Positions 12,243-24,180 of a DNA stretch of 64,000 nucleotides are shown here, in pieces. Each line of letters opens with the position of its first letter. Position 1 is the first letter of the stretch. Source of the DNA: Agaricus subrufescens. Its lineage: Eukaryota; Basidiomycota; Agaricomycetes; Agaricales; Agaricaceae. The stretch is taken from positions 2,356,001-2,420,000 of the forward strand of contig CM057061.1 of NCBI GenBank assembly GCA_029945375.1, in the 5' to 3' direction. The position numbers were made by a program, and so were the translations under genes. Under the pieces are notes generated by a model that worked only from the letters and a program-made list of their open reading frames with translations, was not told where the DNA came from and ran no database searches.

Positions 12243-12362
12243 ACCTTGGAAGACGGCGGAATGAAGGTTGCGTTTAGTTGTAGGTCTTAGTCGTTATATA
12301 AGAGTGGTGCGTCTGTGAGGGTGGGATTGCATTGGGTATGACGTCTAGAGTGCATGATAACG
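12243..12362 (+). repeat. Direct repeat, copy 2 (NLR-B 3' flank)
   Basis: Matches 8881-9003 with scattered substitutions and small indels. It lies between the NLR-B stop and the convergent Tpt1-like gene. Confidence 0.75.
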
Positions 12363-12415
12363 ATGAACAAATGCAAGGATTAACAGGATAAATATAATAT
12401 AAAGAATAATTTTCG

Positions 12416-13615
12416 TCACTGAGTGGAGTGAGGTGGATCTTTGGTCGGTAGACGTCTACCTGGTTTTGATTTTCTTGAATTTGAGGGTGTTGGAGGAACG
12501 CGGTCCTCATGCGTCTGACTTGACTGTTCAGCTTCTTGTGCCTTCCACATTTGCAGTATTTTTGTACCGCGAAGCATGTCCCCACAACCGAATTTCTCCA
12601 GAGCCTCTATCCCACTCTGCATTACCACCAACTGAGCTGGGCTGGTTTCCTCTTCCTCGTTGCCTTTTTGTCTCCTTTTCTTCCGCGTTGGTTGTTTTAT
12701 GTTCCTGGGTAGTAGTAGAGGGAATCGTTCGACAGAGACGCGGGTGGCGGATTTGAATGTGGAAGGAGGGATGACTGGGGCGTTTGTCGTGAGTGTTTCT
12801 GAATAGAGATGGAATCTGGGTTTTGTGGCGTGCCCGGATGTACTGTATATTGGGTAGTTGGTGGTGTTGAGGACTTTTTGAGTGTCTAGCCGGATAAAGG
12901 TGTGGTCTCCTGCGCCTTTATGGAACGTGAATACGTGAAACAAGAGGCCAGGGCTGGAACGTACTATTCGCCGGGATGATCGGTCGCGTGCTGAATTTGA
13001 GAGGTTTGAACAGGCGTGATATGCCATGCTGGCCTTTTTGGAATAGAATGAGCGGTGGGTTTGTACAAGGTAGAAGGAGACGTACGAATGTTTTCCCAAT
13101 GGACCGAGGGTACCTTGTATACCATTTCCGGAGACTCGTCGGACTGGACCAGCCTTCGGGGAGGCTACAAGTGATCAGAGTGGGTGTAACTGAGAGACGA
13201 GAAAGGGCATACAAAGACAATAGGAGAGGTGCGCAGTGTGATCCACCAAGAGGTGTTTGTCTCGTCGTCGGTCGAGGTGCTCGTGTTGCGCGGGCTGTAT
13301 GTGAGGCTGATGTGGTGGGAGCGGTGCCTCTTGATGGCGCGCTCGATGGAGAGAAAGTCGAGGCCCCTGAGCGCGGGGAGGGCGAGCTGTGCGGCCGGGT
13401 GAGCGACGGGCGGGGGCACAGAGGGCGCGACTCACGAGGTCGCGGACGGGGTAGAGGCCGTCGGGGGAGGGCTGGAGGCCGGCGTCGCGGGGGCGGGCGA
13501 GGACGGCGGAGAGGAGGCGGGCGATGCGGGCGGCGGGCGGCTCATAGCGGGCGCGGAGGACGGATCTGGAGAGATGTGCGCCGTCTGCTCCCAGTCGACG
13601 CCAGTCAAGGCCCAT
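12416..13615 (-). CDS. Divergent Tpt1/KptA-like protein, probably not catalytic
   Basis: Five exons on the minus strand (13436-13615, 13213-13386, 13086-13164, 12965-13033, 12416-12915) separated by 48-52-bp introns join in phase to 333 residues. The order of elements follows tRNA 2'-phosphotransferase: ARLLSAVLARP, DAGLQPSPDGLYPVRDL, a WW-I strand, VHWENIRQHGISRL, then HTFIRLDTQKVL and APVIPPSTF. Tpt1 removes splice-junction 2'-phosphate using NAD. Its hallmark residues are missing here: the L-R-H, the I-R-A-N-Q-G-H-S strand, H-G-T and the R-x-H-I are replaced by LAR, ITLRTSPI, KVP and KPLKF. A Lys/Arg/Glu-rich tail follows. The five phase-consistent short introns support a real gene; the family call is inference from motif order. 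An unrelated protein is the main alternative. It is divergent from App1. Confidence 0.55.
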
Positions 13616-13649
13616 GCGTGACGGTGACGGCGTGACGGTGCACCTTGCC

Positions 13650-16333
13650 ATGTCCCGCTATCTCGCCCGCTTCAAGGGTCTCCTCCCCGACGACCCCGAC
13701 CGCTCCTGGCGCGCCTGGGCCGCCCAGAAGCTCCACCGCAAGCCCTGCCCGGCCACCGAGTCCGTCGTCCTCTTCCCCGGCTGGGCTGCGCGCAGATACC
13801 ACCAGCCCGGCTCCGACAACGAGCATGCCTCCTTCGACATCGACGTCTCCGTCTCGGGCTACGCCTCCAGCTGTCGCGCCAATGGCCACGTCACCAGGTC
13901 CCAGCGGGCGTTTCTCCGCATTGCAAAAGGTCGGTTGCTCCTCTGCTCCTCAGCCCCGCCTCACGACCATCAGGCTTTGCTTCCCTACCTAGGATTTCGG
14001 ACCAGCCCACGGCCCCCGACGAAGAGGCCTTCAGCGCCGACCTGAATGCTCTAGAACAGCAGCTTCGCTCAACAGACACGAATGCCGACGACTCCGACAC
14101 AGAGTCTCCCTTCCTCACAGCCCCTCCCCGGCAGATGAACACGCCTCTCGATGTGCTGCAGAAGCTGCACTGCAATCTCGAGTCCCGCATGCAGCTCTTC
14201 TGGTCCTCTTGCCTCTCTGCACGAACAGTCCGCCTGCACCTCTTTGCCTCTCCCCGAGACTCGCTTGCTTCAGACGCCCAGCACCGCCATGCGGAAGATG
14301 ACGCCCTTCGCCCCATAGCCACTAAAGATGTTGTGACTGCTGTTGACGGCAGCTTTAATGCCCGCTTCTCCATTTCCTGGGAAGACCTGTGTCAACACCA
14401 TAGGGGCGTCTACATCGCCTTTGGACTGCCCGCACAAGAACACGACCTCGTTATCGTAGCCGAGCTGCTCCCACTCCCCATCATCAATGCCTCCGTCTCC
14501 ACCCCTAACATCACTCTACAATCTACGCCAAATTCCCATCTCAAATCTAGTCAAAGCAATATTTATCTGGACGTTCCACCTGCTTCTCATACCCAATCAC
14601 AATCGCATCCTCATCTAAATACCCTTTTGCATTCCCTTTCCAACTCTATCTCCTCGTCTTTCTCATCAATACATTCTACATTAATGCCCTCGTCGACCTC
14701 TCTCACACATGCCACCTTACCTCTCACGCACAGTCCCATACGAGTCATATCTGATATCGACGATACCGTAAAGATGTCTGGTATAACCGAAGGGGCGAGA
14801 GCCGTCTTCCATAACGTGTTTGTCAAAGAGCTCAAGGATGGGATCATTCCCGGTATGGGAGAGTGGTATACAAATATGTGGGAGAGGGGTGTCCGGTTTC
14901 ATTACGTCGTAAGTTTCTCTTCAGCCATCTACCAGTGATGAATTAACATATTCGCATAGTCGAATGGGCCGTTTGAATACCTTCCTCTGTTAAAGCAATT
15001 TTTTGAGTTGTCGAAACTTCCTCCGGGTATGCTCTGCTCTACGTTGTACATCGAATATTACTGATTCATCATATAGGCTCCATCAAACTCAAGTCATATG
15101 CGGGAAGATCACTCTTGAGTGGCCTACTCTCTGCGCCAGCGGCACGCAAACGCGCAGGCGTGGTCGAAATCCTGGATTCTTTTCCAGACTCTAAATTCAT
15201 TCTCATTGGTGATTCTGGTGAACAAGATTTAGAGTTGTATGCCGAGTACGTCTCGCGTTTTCTCCTCCCCTCTCTCTTTGTTGATATGCCATTATACTAG
15301 TTTAGCGAGGGAGCGCCCAGAGCAGATCACCGCTGTGTTGATACGAGATGCCGATGAATCTAGTTATCAACCAATCCGAGATCCGACGGGACAGGACTTG
15401 GTTGGTTTTGAAAAACACGATTATACTAGTCTTCCCGCCTCCGAAGCTCCATCTCCGAGACTCGAGTTTTCCGACTTTACTAGGGACAGCGGTGATGAGG
15501 GGCAACAACAAATGACACCGAGAGCAAAGATGCCGAAAACATTTTTGGGAGAGAGCGAAAATGTGTGTATTAGGATGGATGTCCGAGTGTTCGATGAAGA
15601 TTCTGTGGATACGCCTAAACAGAAGAGTCTTCCTGTTTTCGAGTCTCCGCCGAATACGCCTTTGGGTCTTAGTTTTCTTGGACCGCCAAACTCGATGACG
15701 ACGACACCTGATATCATCACAACACCACCACTACCTATCCATTTGCCTCGTCTTCCTGCATCTCCATCATTTTCTTCTTCGTCTCCGACGTTAATACCTT
15801 CTTCTCTTCGACCAGATAGTCTCGATAGACCTCGTGCAGTTAAAACCACATCCGATTCACCTCCTCGAGCTACAACAACAACAACAAATACTAATGGACA
15901 AGTCCGTAACGAACGATCGAGAATCTCGACAATTACCAGGAACACGCATAGAAATCACACGGTTGGACCTACATCTAGTATATCAAGACCTTCTATCAAA
16001 CCTTCACGATTTTCTTTTCATGGATTCGGGATCGATGGGAATCGACGAGTTGTATCTGGGAGCAGTGTTGCGAGTCATGATGGGAGTATCAGTGAGAAGA
16101 GTAGTAGCTCATCTACGTCTTCTTTGCCGGTCTATAATAACGGTGGTGGTGGTGGTGGTACTAGAACGGAGAGTGAGAAGAAGAGGGGGGAGTTGCAGAT
16201 GAGGGTGTGTAGTGCTAGGATGCAGATACCCGGGAAGGTTGTTTTGAGGGTTTTTAGGTCCCCGGAGGAGTGTAGGGAGGATGTTGAGGTGATTTTAGCA
16301 GGGGGAGGGATGGTTGAGCCTGACGATGGTTGA
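13650..16333 (+). CDS. APP1: App1-type phosphatidate phosphatase (DUF2183)
   Basis: Five exons (13650-13929, 13974-14908, 14960-15026, 15077-15245, 15301-16333) join in phase. The catalytic core is clear: ISDIDDTVKMSGI (the D-x-D-x-T phosphatase motif), SNGPFEYLPLLKQF, the L-K-S-Y-A-G-R-S lysine segment, and FILIGDSGEQDLELYADLA. Yeast App1 is a Mg-dependent phosphatidate phosphatase at cortical actin patches, making diacylglycerol. The N-terminal half holds the usual SRYLARFKG start and RAFLRIAKGF; the C-terminal 300 residues are Ser/Pro/Thr-rich and probably disordered. An in-frame ATG exists at 13614 but would overlap the start codon of the divergent gene, so 13650 is preferred. The domain assignment is firm. 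Confidence 0.92.
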
Positions 16334-16647
16334 TCTGGTGTGTGTGTGTGTGTATTTCGGGGAGGGGTTGATCCGGAAGGGCTCTTGGATTGGCTTGTTT
16401 CTTTTTCTGTATGATAGGGTGGATACAGCTTGTTGTATACTTTTAGTTCGTGTAAGGGTTTATGTGTTGATCATGGTACGCTTGATATGTATGTTCTAAT
16501 GTTTCGTATTGTAGGATTTTAATGGGTATAATATATATATACTTCTGATATTTTTATGTCGATGATAAGAGCTTGGTCGGATGTAGCCGATTGCCTGTGT
16601 GTGTGATGACGAACTCGGACTGTGTGATTTTTTTTTTCTTTGGTTTC

Positions 16648-18189
16648 ATGGATAGATCTTCACCTTTGTCAACGTTACTTTGTGTCAACTCTATACGTGT
16701 ACCGGTGGGTGCGGAGGTAGTCTCTGATCCGGATGAAGAAGTAAGATGTTTTGGTTCAATCGTTTCTTTCCTTGGTGGTTTTTTCACTTATATCTCCTTC
16801 CCCTTCCCTCACTATCACTCTCTTGATCTCAACTTGATGTATAGGTGTTTTTGTTGTATTCTGAATTACAGCGGACAGGTTCGAGTTCTTCGACGATGAC
16901 GACACCTCGGGGATTAGGACACGTCGATTCGAAGAGGAATGTTTTATCGGTGGTTATAGAACTTCAAGGTGGACTCGACCTCGGTACAAAACTCAGTGAG
17001 GAAACTGGTGATGGTGATGCTCAGAGTAATAAGAGTCGACGCGCTGGGGCCCGGGTGACGAAAAATCGGGGAAGGAAGAGGAATTTGGGGTATGTTGAGG
17101 ATAAGACGATTGAGGTTGAGTTGGTTCAGGATGTTACGGCTTTGAGGAGTAGGAAGGGTGATACTGGGAGTGTTTTGTGGCATGCTAGGTGAGTCTCTGT
17201 GTTGCCTCGCACATGCTAGTAGAGATTCATACTTGGGAGAATGCTATCCGTGCACTTCCCTCTCGGGGTGTATGCGGTGGGGGGCCTGATGGATAATCCA
17301 CTATCCACTGAAACCCTGTGATTCTACAGCCATGTTTCTGGGCTATCATGTTCCATGAACACTCTCATTTTTGCACACACACTCCTCCCCCTCTTATTTA
17401 CGCTCAACTAACACCCTTTTTTTTTTATGGTAGCGTGGATTTTGCTAAATTCGTTCTTCAACAAGCCCATTTACATTCTCGAGAATGTATTTTTGATCTT
17501 GAAAAGTTGAAAGAGCAGCATATACTCGAGTTGGGGTAATTCGCTCTCTCTCTCACATGCATACCTGTCCCCTTCATTCATTCATTGTTTTTTTTGTTTC
17601 CTGACTTTTTTTTTTTTTTCCTTTTTTTCTTTGTTTTGAAAGAGCAGGCACAGGTATTTTGAGCGTACTCCTCTCCCCGCTATGTCGTCAATACACAGCG
17701 ACGGATATCGAAGAACTCGTACCTCTAATTCAAAAAAACATTGATATCAATATTCCGGCTAGCACCACTCAAAAATCGAATATTCGAGCCGTACCTCTTG
17801 ATTGGGTGTTGTTGAAAAATACTCCCCCAAATCGCCGTCATCTTTTGCTACCCATAACGAATAAAGAGAAAGAAGAAGAGGCGGCGGCGACGATAGATGT
17901 ACTCCTCATCGTAGATTGCATCTACCACCCTTCACTTCTTCCACCTCTGATCGAAACCATCAATTACCTCACGAAGCCGGGTAAAAAAACGATAGTGGTT
18001 GTCGTTTCGGAACTTCGGAGCGAACAGGTTATTCGGGAGTTTCTTGAATTATGGATTGGTAGTGGTGGCTGTGTTGATGGTGATGATGGTGGACAGAGTT
18101 CGATGAGATGGAGGATTTATAGGTGTCCTTTGGGGATGATAATGGGGCCGTATGTTGTATGGATTGGTTGGAAGGAAAAAGGGAATTAG
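16648..18189 (+). CDS. METTL21-family protein lysine methyltransferase (Rkm5-like)
   Basis: Four exons (16648-16740, 16845-17188, 17434-17535, 17643-18189) join in phase. After an N-terminal region with VGAEVVSDPDEEVFLLYSE come GSVLWHASVDFAKFVL, the SAM-binding motif HILELGAGTGILS, the acidic TDIEE strand, DWVLL and the post-motif DCIYHPSLLPPLIETI. These are the landmarks of Methyltransf_16 proteins, which methylate lysines of ribosomal proteins, elongation factors or chaperones. The DCIY-P-L-P sequence and the long N-terminal region look most like Rkm5, the Rpl1 methyltransferase, but that sub-family call is tentative. It lies about 310 bp after App1. A broken duplicate follows directly. Confidence 0.82.
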
Positions 18190-18457
18190 TAATAGCATAC
18201 TACTTGCGTTGCAAGTACATCCGAGGGTCAGTGCGCGGGGAAATGACATAAAAGTTCAAGCACGAGCCTTGTCCTACTGGACATTTTGGAAGTTCGTTGA
18301 CAGATGTCATGCGTGCAATGGAGTGTACACCCGATTCCTGGTGGACGCGTCATCGATTTTGAAAGGGGGGATGTGATGCTCGCCGCTCGGCAGTCCATGC
18401 ACACTCAGACACCTGAATTGATGCCAAGAGAAGCATGGACAGTGCTTTGCGATTGAT

Positions 18458-19840
18458 GGTTATACAACTTCAAGGTAGACTGGACGTTGGCAGAAGACCC
18501 AGCTAGAAAACTGGAGATGGCGAGGCTCTGAGTAATAAGAGTCGGCACGCTGGGGTCACGGCAAAAAATGGGGGAAGGAAGAGGAATTTTGGGTATATTG
18601 AGGATAAGACGTTGAGCTGGTTCAGGACATTACGGCTTTGAGGAGTAGGAAGGGTGATACTAGCAGTGTTTTGTGGCATGCTTAGTAGGCGAGTGTATGA
18701 TATACTCGAGTACTACAAATACTCTCTTTTTCATTTTTCAAGTTGGTGGAGCCTAAGTGACTTTGGAAGACGAGCAACTAGTTCTGCACCTTACCTTGTA
18801 CATGCACAGCCATCCTCTGGAGTCGGCTGTCTTGCGCTTCTGCGTCATGTAAAATTCCACACCCAGGGGCCGTGCACTTCTCTCTCTTGGTGTGTGTGTG
18901 TGCAGGAGTCTGATCGATAATCCACTACCCACTGAAACCTTGGGACTCTGCAGTCATTTTCAGGACTATCATGTTCCACGAACACTCTCGTTTTTGCACG
19001 TACTCCTCCCTCTTTCATTTTCGTCCAACTAATACTTTTTTTTTATGTTAGCGTGGATTTTGTTCAATTCGTTCTTCGACAAGCTCGTTTCCATTCGAGA
19101 GAATGTATTTTTGACCTCGACAAGTTGAAAGGGCAGCATATACTTGAGTGGAGTGGTTCTCCTACTCTCTCATACATACCCGTCCACTTCATCCATTATT
19201 ATTTCTTTTTTGTTTCCTGCCTTTTTTTTCTCTGTTTCTTTGTTTTGAAAGAGCAGGCACAGATATTTTTAGTGTACTCCTCTCCCCGCTTTGTCGTCAA
19301 TACACAGCAACGAGTATCGAAGAACACGCACCTCTAATCCAAAAAAACATTGATATGAATGTTCCGACTACCACTACTCAAAAATCGAATATTCAAGCCG
19401 TACCTCTTGATTGGGTGCTATTGAAAACACTCCCCCGAATCGCCGTCATCTTCTGTTACCTAATTTAGAAGCAGAGGCGATGCCGACGATGGATGTACTC
19501 TTCATCGTGGATTGCATCTGCCACCCTGCTTCCACCTCTGATCGAAACAATCAATTACCTCACGAAGCCGGACAAAAAGACGATAGCGGTCGTCGTTTCG
19601 GAACTTCGTAGTAAACAGGTTATTCGGGAGTTGCTTGAATTATGGATCAGTAGTGGTGGCTGTGTTGATGGTGATGATGGTGGACAGAGTTCGATGAGAT
19701 GGAGGATTTATAGGTTTCCTTTAGGGGTGATAATGGGATCCCATGTTGCCTGGACTTGTTGGAAGGAGGGAACTGGTCGCGTACTTACATTGCAAATAGT
19801 ACGCGTGCACAAACGTCGAAGGTCCAGGTGGGGGAAATGA
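18458..19840 (+). pseudogene. Broken tandem duplicate of the methyltransferase gene
   Basis: The copy begins inside exon 2 (VIQLQGRLDVG-like, at 18458), so the start codon and first exon are absent. A small deletion near 18612 shifts the frame, the exon-3 end has lost the LELGAG sequence and its splice donor (EWSGS at about 19150), and a 5-bp deletion near 19525 shifts the frame again. Later blocks such as TINYLTKPDKKTIAVVVSEL and SSMRWRIYRFPLG remain close to the parent. The 3' flank after the stop is duplicated as well (about 18400 and 19985 share CTGAATTGATGCCAAGAGAA-like sequence). Confidence 0.88.
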
Positions 19841-20265
19841 CATACAACGTCCGAGCACGAGCGTCCTACTGGACATCTTGGTTGACAGGTGCTATGCGTG
19901 GAATGGTGTGTACACACAATCCCTGGAGGACGCGTCATCCATTTTGAATGGGGGAGGATTTGGTGTTCACAGTCTATGCGCACTCAAGACACGTGAATTG
20001 ATGCCAAGAGAAGCATTGACAGTGTTTAGCGATTATAACAAGGCGGCCCCAGCACCAAAGCATTACCGGTCCGTATAACAGTTCAATGCGCATCATTAGC
20101 CGACAGTTCGTTGCTGCACCGCATTGAACAGTTGCTAACAAAGGAGACCAATGATCTTAGTACTAGTGCGCCTTGACTCTATTCTTTGGAGGCACATGCC
20201 AGCGACTGGACCAGCCAATTTTTCGATTGTACTCGTCGACGGCGGGTCCAGTAAGACACTGCGAG

Positions 20266-20272
20266 TATAAAA
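20266..20272 (+). promoter_or_regulatory. TATA box
   Basis: TATAAAA 69 bp upstream of the ATG at 20341 and only 14 bp upstream of the in-frame ATG at 20286. The spacing favours 20341 as the start of the small gene downstream. Confidence 0.5.
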
Positions 20273-20340
20273 TCTCGCGGAATGTTTGAGGGTGAAGCCA
20301 ATCCTCTTCTGCATTTTCACCCCCCGGTTTATCACAGACA

Positions 20341-20883
20341 TGCAGCAAGCCGGGTTTACTGCTGGAGTACCGTCCTCATCCTACGGTCTGGGACGGCATG
20401 AATATTTCAACACCTATGTAACCAACATACCTGTCGCCCAGTTTCTCTCTAGTACAGATGGAGCTACACTTTGTATCGAGAAGTTCGATGACGCTGCTGG
20501 AGATACATTAGGAGCCGTATACTTTGCTACTAAGACAACTACTACTGGCTATACTGGTACTGGGGATACTTGTATAAAAGTCATGAACCGCATCACTTCT
20601 GAACATATTGCGGACGTCCTTCCTGTCGCAAAAATTTGCGTTGCTCGTGGCGGGGACTCTTCTGCCTTCGGGGGTGGCTACAAATGCGGCGAAATATTTG
20701 CTCCCCTTGTTGAAGGGCACAGCGGGGAGGGCTCTTCGCAGTAAGTGCCCCCCTCGTTATATCCCCGCATGGGGTCTTTCAAAAGTTGATTCATACTCCG
20801 TTCTAGTGCTGCTTACAGCAATCTAGTAAGTGGACCACACCGGAACTGGTATTGGAAACAACGCGGCCCAGTCTGGCATGTAA
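20341..20883 (+). CDS. Small protein of unknown function
   Basis: An uninterrupted first exon encodes about 133 residues beginning MQQAGFTAGVPSSSYGLGRH. An intron from about 20741 to 20805 and perhaps another at 20826-20871 would end the protein at 20883 with SGM; without the second intron it ends at 20889. The composition is Gly/Thr/Ala-rich with four Cys, no clear signal peptide and no transmembrane segment. The TATA box at a sensible distance and good splice sites suggest a real gene. I do not recognise the family. Confidence 0.4.
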
Positions 20884-20889
20884 GTTGAT

Positions 20890-21988
20890 TAAAAGCTTAT
20901 CGCATAGCGGTAAACTGTACTTGAACTCAATTTGTGTCTGCCTTTCGCAGCTTCATAGAAGAGGCACCAGAATGAGATATGCGCGTCTGTCTAAAAAATC
21001 CAACGGTCAAGCGGAGCTGACATTCTGTTCACTTCTTCTTGATGGGCTTGACCATCGTTTCCTGCTTCTTTCTATGTTTTTCATTTGATTCTTTCTATAT
21101 TCCAGCTTCCGTCAACGCACTTCTTTATACCCTCACGCCATATAATCACGCAGGCGATATAGTCCATATTTATCTCGGCTCGACGCCTAACGAACATTAC
21201 TTTCTTTTCTCGCATAGCCGACTTCTCTTTCTGCTTTGATGCTTTACATTCTCTTCGTGCCGGTTCGGACATTTGATTCTGTTTCTCTTTCCTCATTCTA
21301 GACTATACATTTCTAGCTTATCGACTAGATAGATTTGGGCTTGCAGCTATTGTAGGGATCTTTATACTATAGAACTTCAATTTGTACGCCTCAGTGCCTC
21401 GACAGTATTCTGTTGACACCGAGGAGAGTTTATTATCAGATTAATCTATAAAGTAGTTAATTGATTCGTAGTTGCTATTACATGAGTTACTTACATAGCC
21501 CATAGATCTTTTTTCTTTCTTTTTTTTGAATCAGTTATTTATATACTACTACTCTAATGGACATACTGTAACGTGTTAAAAGTTTTCTTCTTCTTGTGAG
21601 CGGCGTGAAATGAAAATAGAAAACATGAAATATTGTAATATTCGCTATTGCTCTACAATGGGTATATATGTCGTCCCGCACAACGGTGAATCAGCGCTTC
21701 CTCACTCCTTGTCTGCGTTAGGCTCTCATCCATCCCTTATCAGGTCCTCGATCATCTGCATTCAAGTCGTATACTTGGTGTACTTGGTACCCTGTGTCCG
21801 CGCGCGGACTGACGCGAATTAAACGCGGATGGGCGGGGGTTTGGTATGGATTAGACGAGAGCCTTTGCTTTGAAAGTTTTTGCAGCAATCACCAGATAGG
21901 CCTCCATAGACACTCACTTGGGAACTTTCATGAAAGTCCAAATCATATAGTACTACTTAGAAGCTGCAAACGTGGAATAGCGTTCAAT
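20890..21988. other. Intergenic region
   Basis: AT-rich and T-rich sequence between the unknown small gene and the 3' end of the P450. Only short frames with no recognisable domain; no repeat or RNA gene seen. Confidence 0.5.
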
Positions 21989-24180
21989 CTACAGCTCATC
22001 GATCCCCATGTACTCCTTCAGCAGACTCTCAACATTCTTTCCCTGTCGTGGAGTAATCTTGCAATTGAATGGGAGTGGCATCCTGAAAAAGCTCGAAATT
22101 AATAAATTTGAACCCAGCGCCGCAGTCAAGGACTTACGAGAACAGAGAGTCGCTGGTGAACTTGGGCTCAACTTCAACCGGTTTTCCGTCTACATCGAGT
22201 GTTGGTGAGATATCAAACAAGAAGAGTATAGATGCTGCCATGATATAAAGCATTGATCTGGCAATATGCGAGCCGGGACATATTCTGGATATCGAGTTAG
22301 TGAAAAGAGGCACACGTTACAATGAGAAAGATGAATATTGAAACGAACCTTCGTCCAAAGCCAAAGGTGCCTACAAAATAAGGATCTGAAATGTCGGACC
22401 TTATAGTGCCATCCTCTGTTAAGAATCGCTCGGGAATGAATTCATCAGGATTGGGGAATTCTTCTTTGTTGTGAAGCATTGCACTGACGGTAACCCAGCC
22501 TATGTGAGAACCAGGAGGCTGTTTTGCTGAGATACGTACTATATGTTTGTTATTACCACAGAATCTCTTGGTATGTAATAAGTTTGATAAACATCGTCTG
22601 TTGTAGTCAAATGCGGTATTCCTAATGAATTATGTAAACTTGAGGACTCAGCAATTGCGGTATTGAGTAAACTACCTATCGGCAACGGCGGGTTCCACCT
22701 ACAAAATTGTCAGATTGACTATTAAAACAAGCGGAGAAATGGAATGAATTCACCTCAACACTTCCCTCAGAATCGCCGAAAGGTAAGGAAGGCCCTCCCT
22801 GTCTTTAAAGTCCGGGAGCCGATCGTCTCCAACAAGCAAATCAATTTCTTGTTGAGCTTTCCGCTGAGCTTCGGGGTGTAGAAGCATTGCAAGGACGAAA
22901 GTCATGACTGATATTTCGGTCGTTTCGTATGCAGCTACCATTTAAACAATCTTATTCAATGATATGCAAACGAAGAGAGAATGACGCGATCTACCCCCAA
23001 ATATTTGAGCCGCTACCTCCATTGTGTGGAGTTCGTGCAATTGATAGTCAGGTTGATCTTTGTGATGCTCGAGACTGGCAGAAACAAAAGATACTGGAGC
23101 TGTTCTATTATCCTTTTGCAGAGTTATTGCCGTGGCTGAGTCAAGCACGTTAAAGAATATAAGGGGTACTCACCATGGCTTCGAGAACTTTCTTGAATGG
23201 AGCTTCCTTCACCTGATTTAATGTGTCAGAAAGTTCCTGCGCCTCACGTTTGAAAGCTGCACCCGGCGCCCATTTCGGTATATACTTGAGAATTGGAATG
23301 ATGTTGACCAGATATTTCCCCGGGGAACCAGCTGTCCCTACCGCCGCGAATGATGCCGTTACAGAATGGACAAAAGGATCCTCAATTCGTAAAACAGGGA
23401 GCCCGTAGGTCAGGGATAGTGACGTTGTTCCAACGCAACTGATTGAGAGGTGAGTCGATTTGAAAGCAAATGATTGCGAACAACCACAAATTACTTCTTG
23501 ATATGGCTCGCAAAATTTCTTGGAGCCTCATAGATGCTGGGTAGGAGAAATTTGCGAGTAAAATCTAACAATTTATTTTCATCTCGATGTAAGGATCTTG
23601 GTGAGAAATGTTGTTGGAATATCCGACGTTGGTACCTCCACTCATTGCCGTACTGTTTAAAGCCAAAAAAATGGTCAATCTTCGCTCTGGAAATAACATG
23701 TTACTTCAATACATAATAGATTGAAGCAATTGCATACACTTCTTGAAGCATGACCGACGTGGGTCTGAGAATGAAGTGTCAATACGGCCGATGTATCCTA
23801 TCATCAGATGGTATGAAGAACCCGCCTGCTGGAGTATAATCCAGATCGCTTCGTGACCAGGTCATTTGCGACTTTAACATCGTTGATGACCACAATCGGT
23901 TGGCCCAATGCCTCGATATAGATTAATTTTGACCCTGAAAGCGAACCCATTATCACGAGTCAGTGAGGTATCAGGAAGCTGTCAAACCATGTTTTTGTCC
24001 CAGATCCTCATAAAAAGAATGCAGCTTTTCTAGAGGCAGTTGTAGAGCATTTCCAATTAATGGCCACCGGGGAAGTCCAGGAGGAAGTGGAAGAAGTCGC
24101 TTTCGGCGGTAACGATAGACAAGATGAATTGCAGCGCAGAGTGATATGATAAGGGCCTCTCGCCAACCTAGGATTGTCAT
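21989..24180 (-). CDS. Cytochrome P450 monooxygenase
   Basis: Many short introns split this minus-strand gene. The start gives an N-terminal membrane anchor (TILGWREALIISLCAAIHLVY), then LPPGLPRWPLIGN, the proline hinge. Further along are the C-helix YGNEWRYQRR, the I-helix AAYETTEIS (in place of A-G-x-D-T-T), the K-helix REVLRW with E-x-x-R, the P-E-R-F region FIPERFL, and the heme loop FGFGRRICPGSHIA with the cysteine ligand. All core motifs are present and splice in frame, so it looks functional, although exon 2 to 3 (about 23800-23860) is awkward to join. The protein is of the ER-anchored group resembling fungal O-methylsterigmatocystin oxidoreductase-like P450s. No biosynthetic core enzyme is adjacent, so the substrate is unknown. 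Confidence 0.88.

Noticed and set aside
12976..13635. Long plus-strand frame rich in Gly and Arg
   Set aside because: It is antisense to the GC-rich first exons of the Tpt1-like gene, whose five exons join in phase on the other strand.
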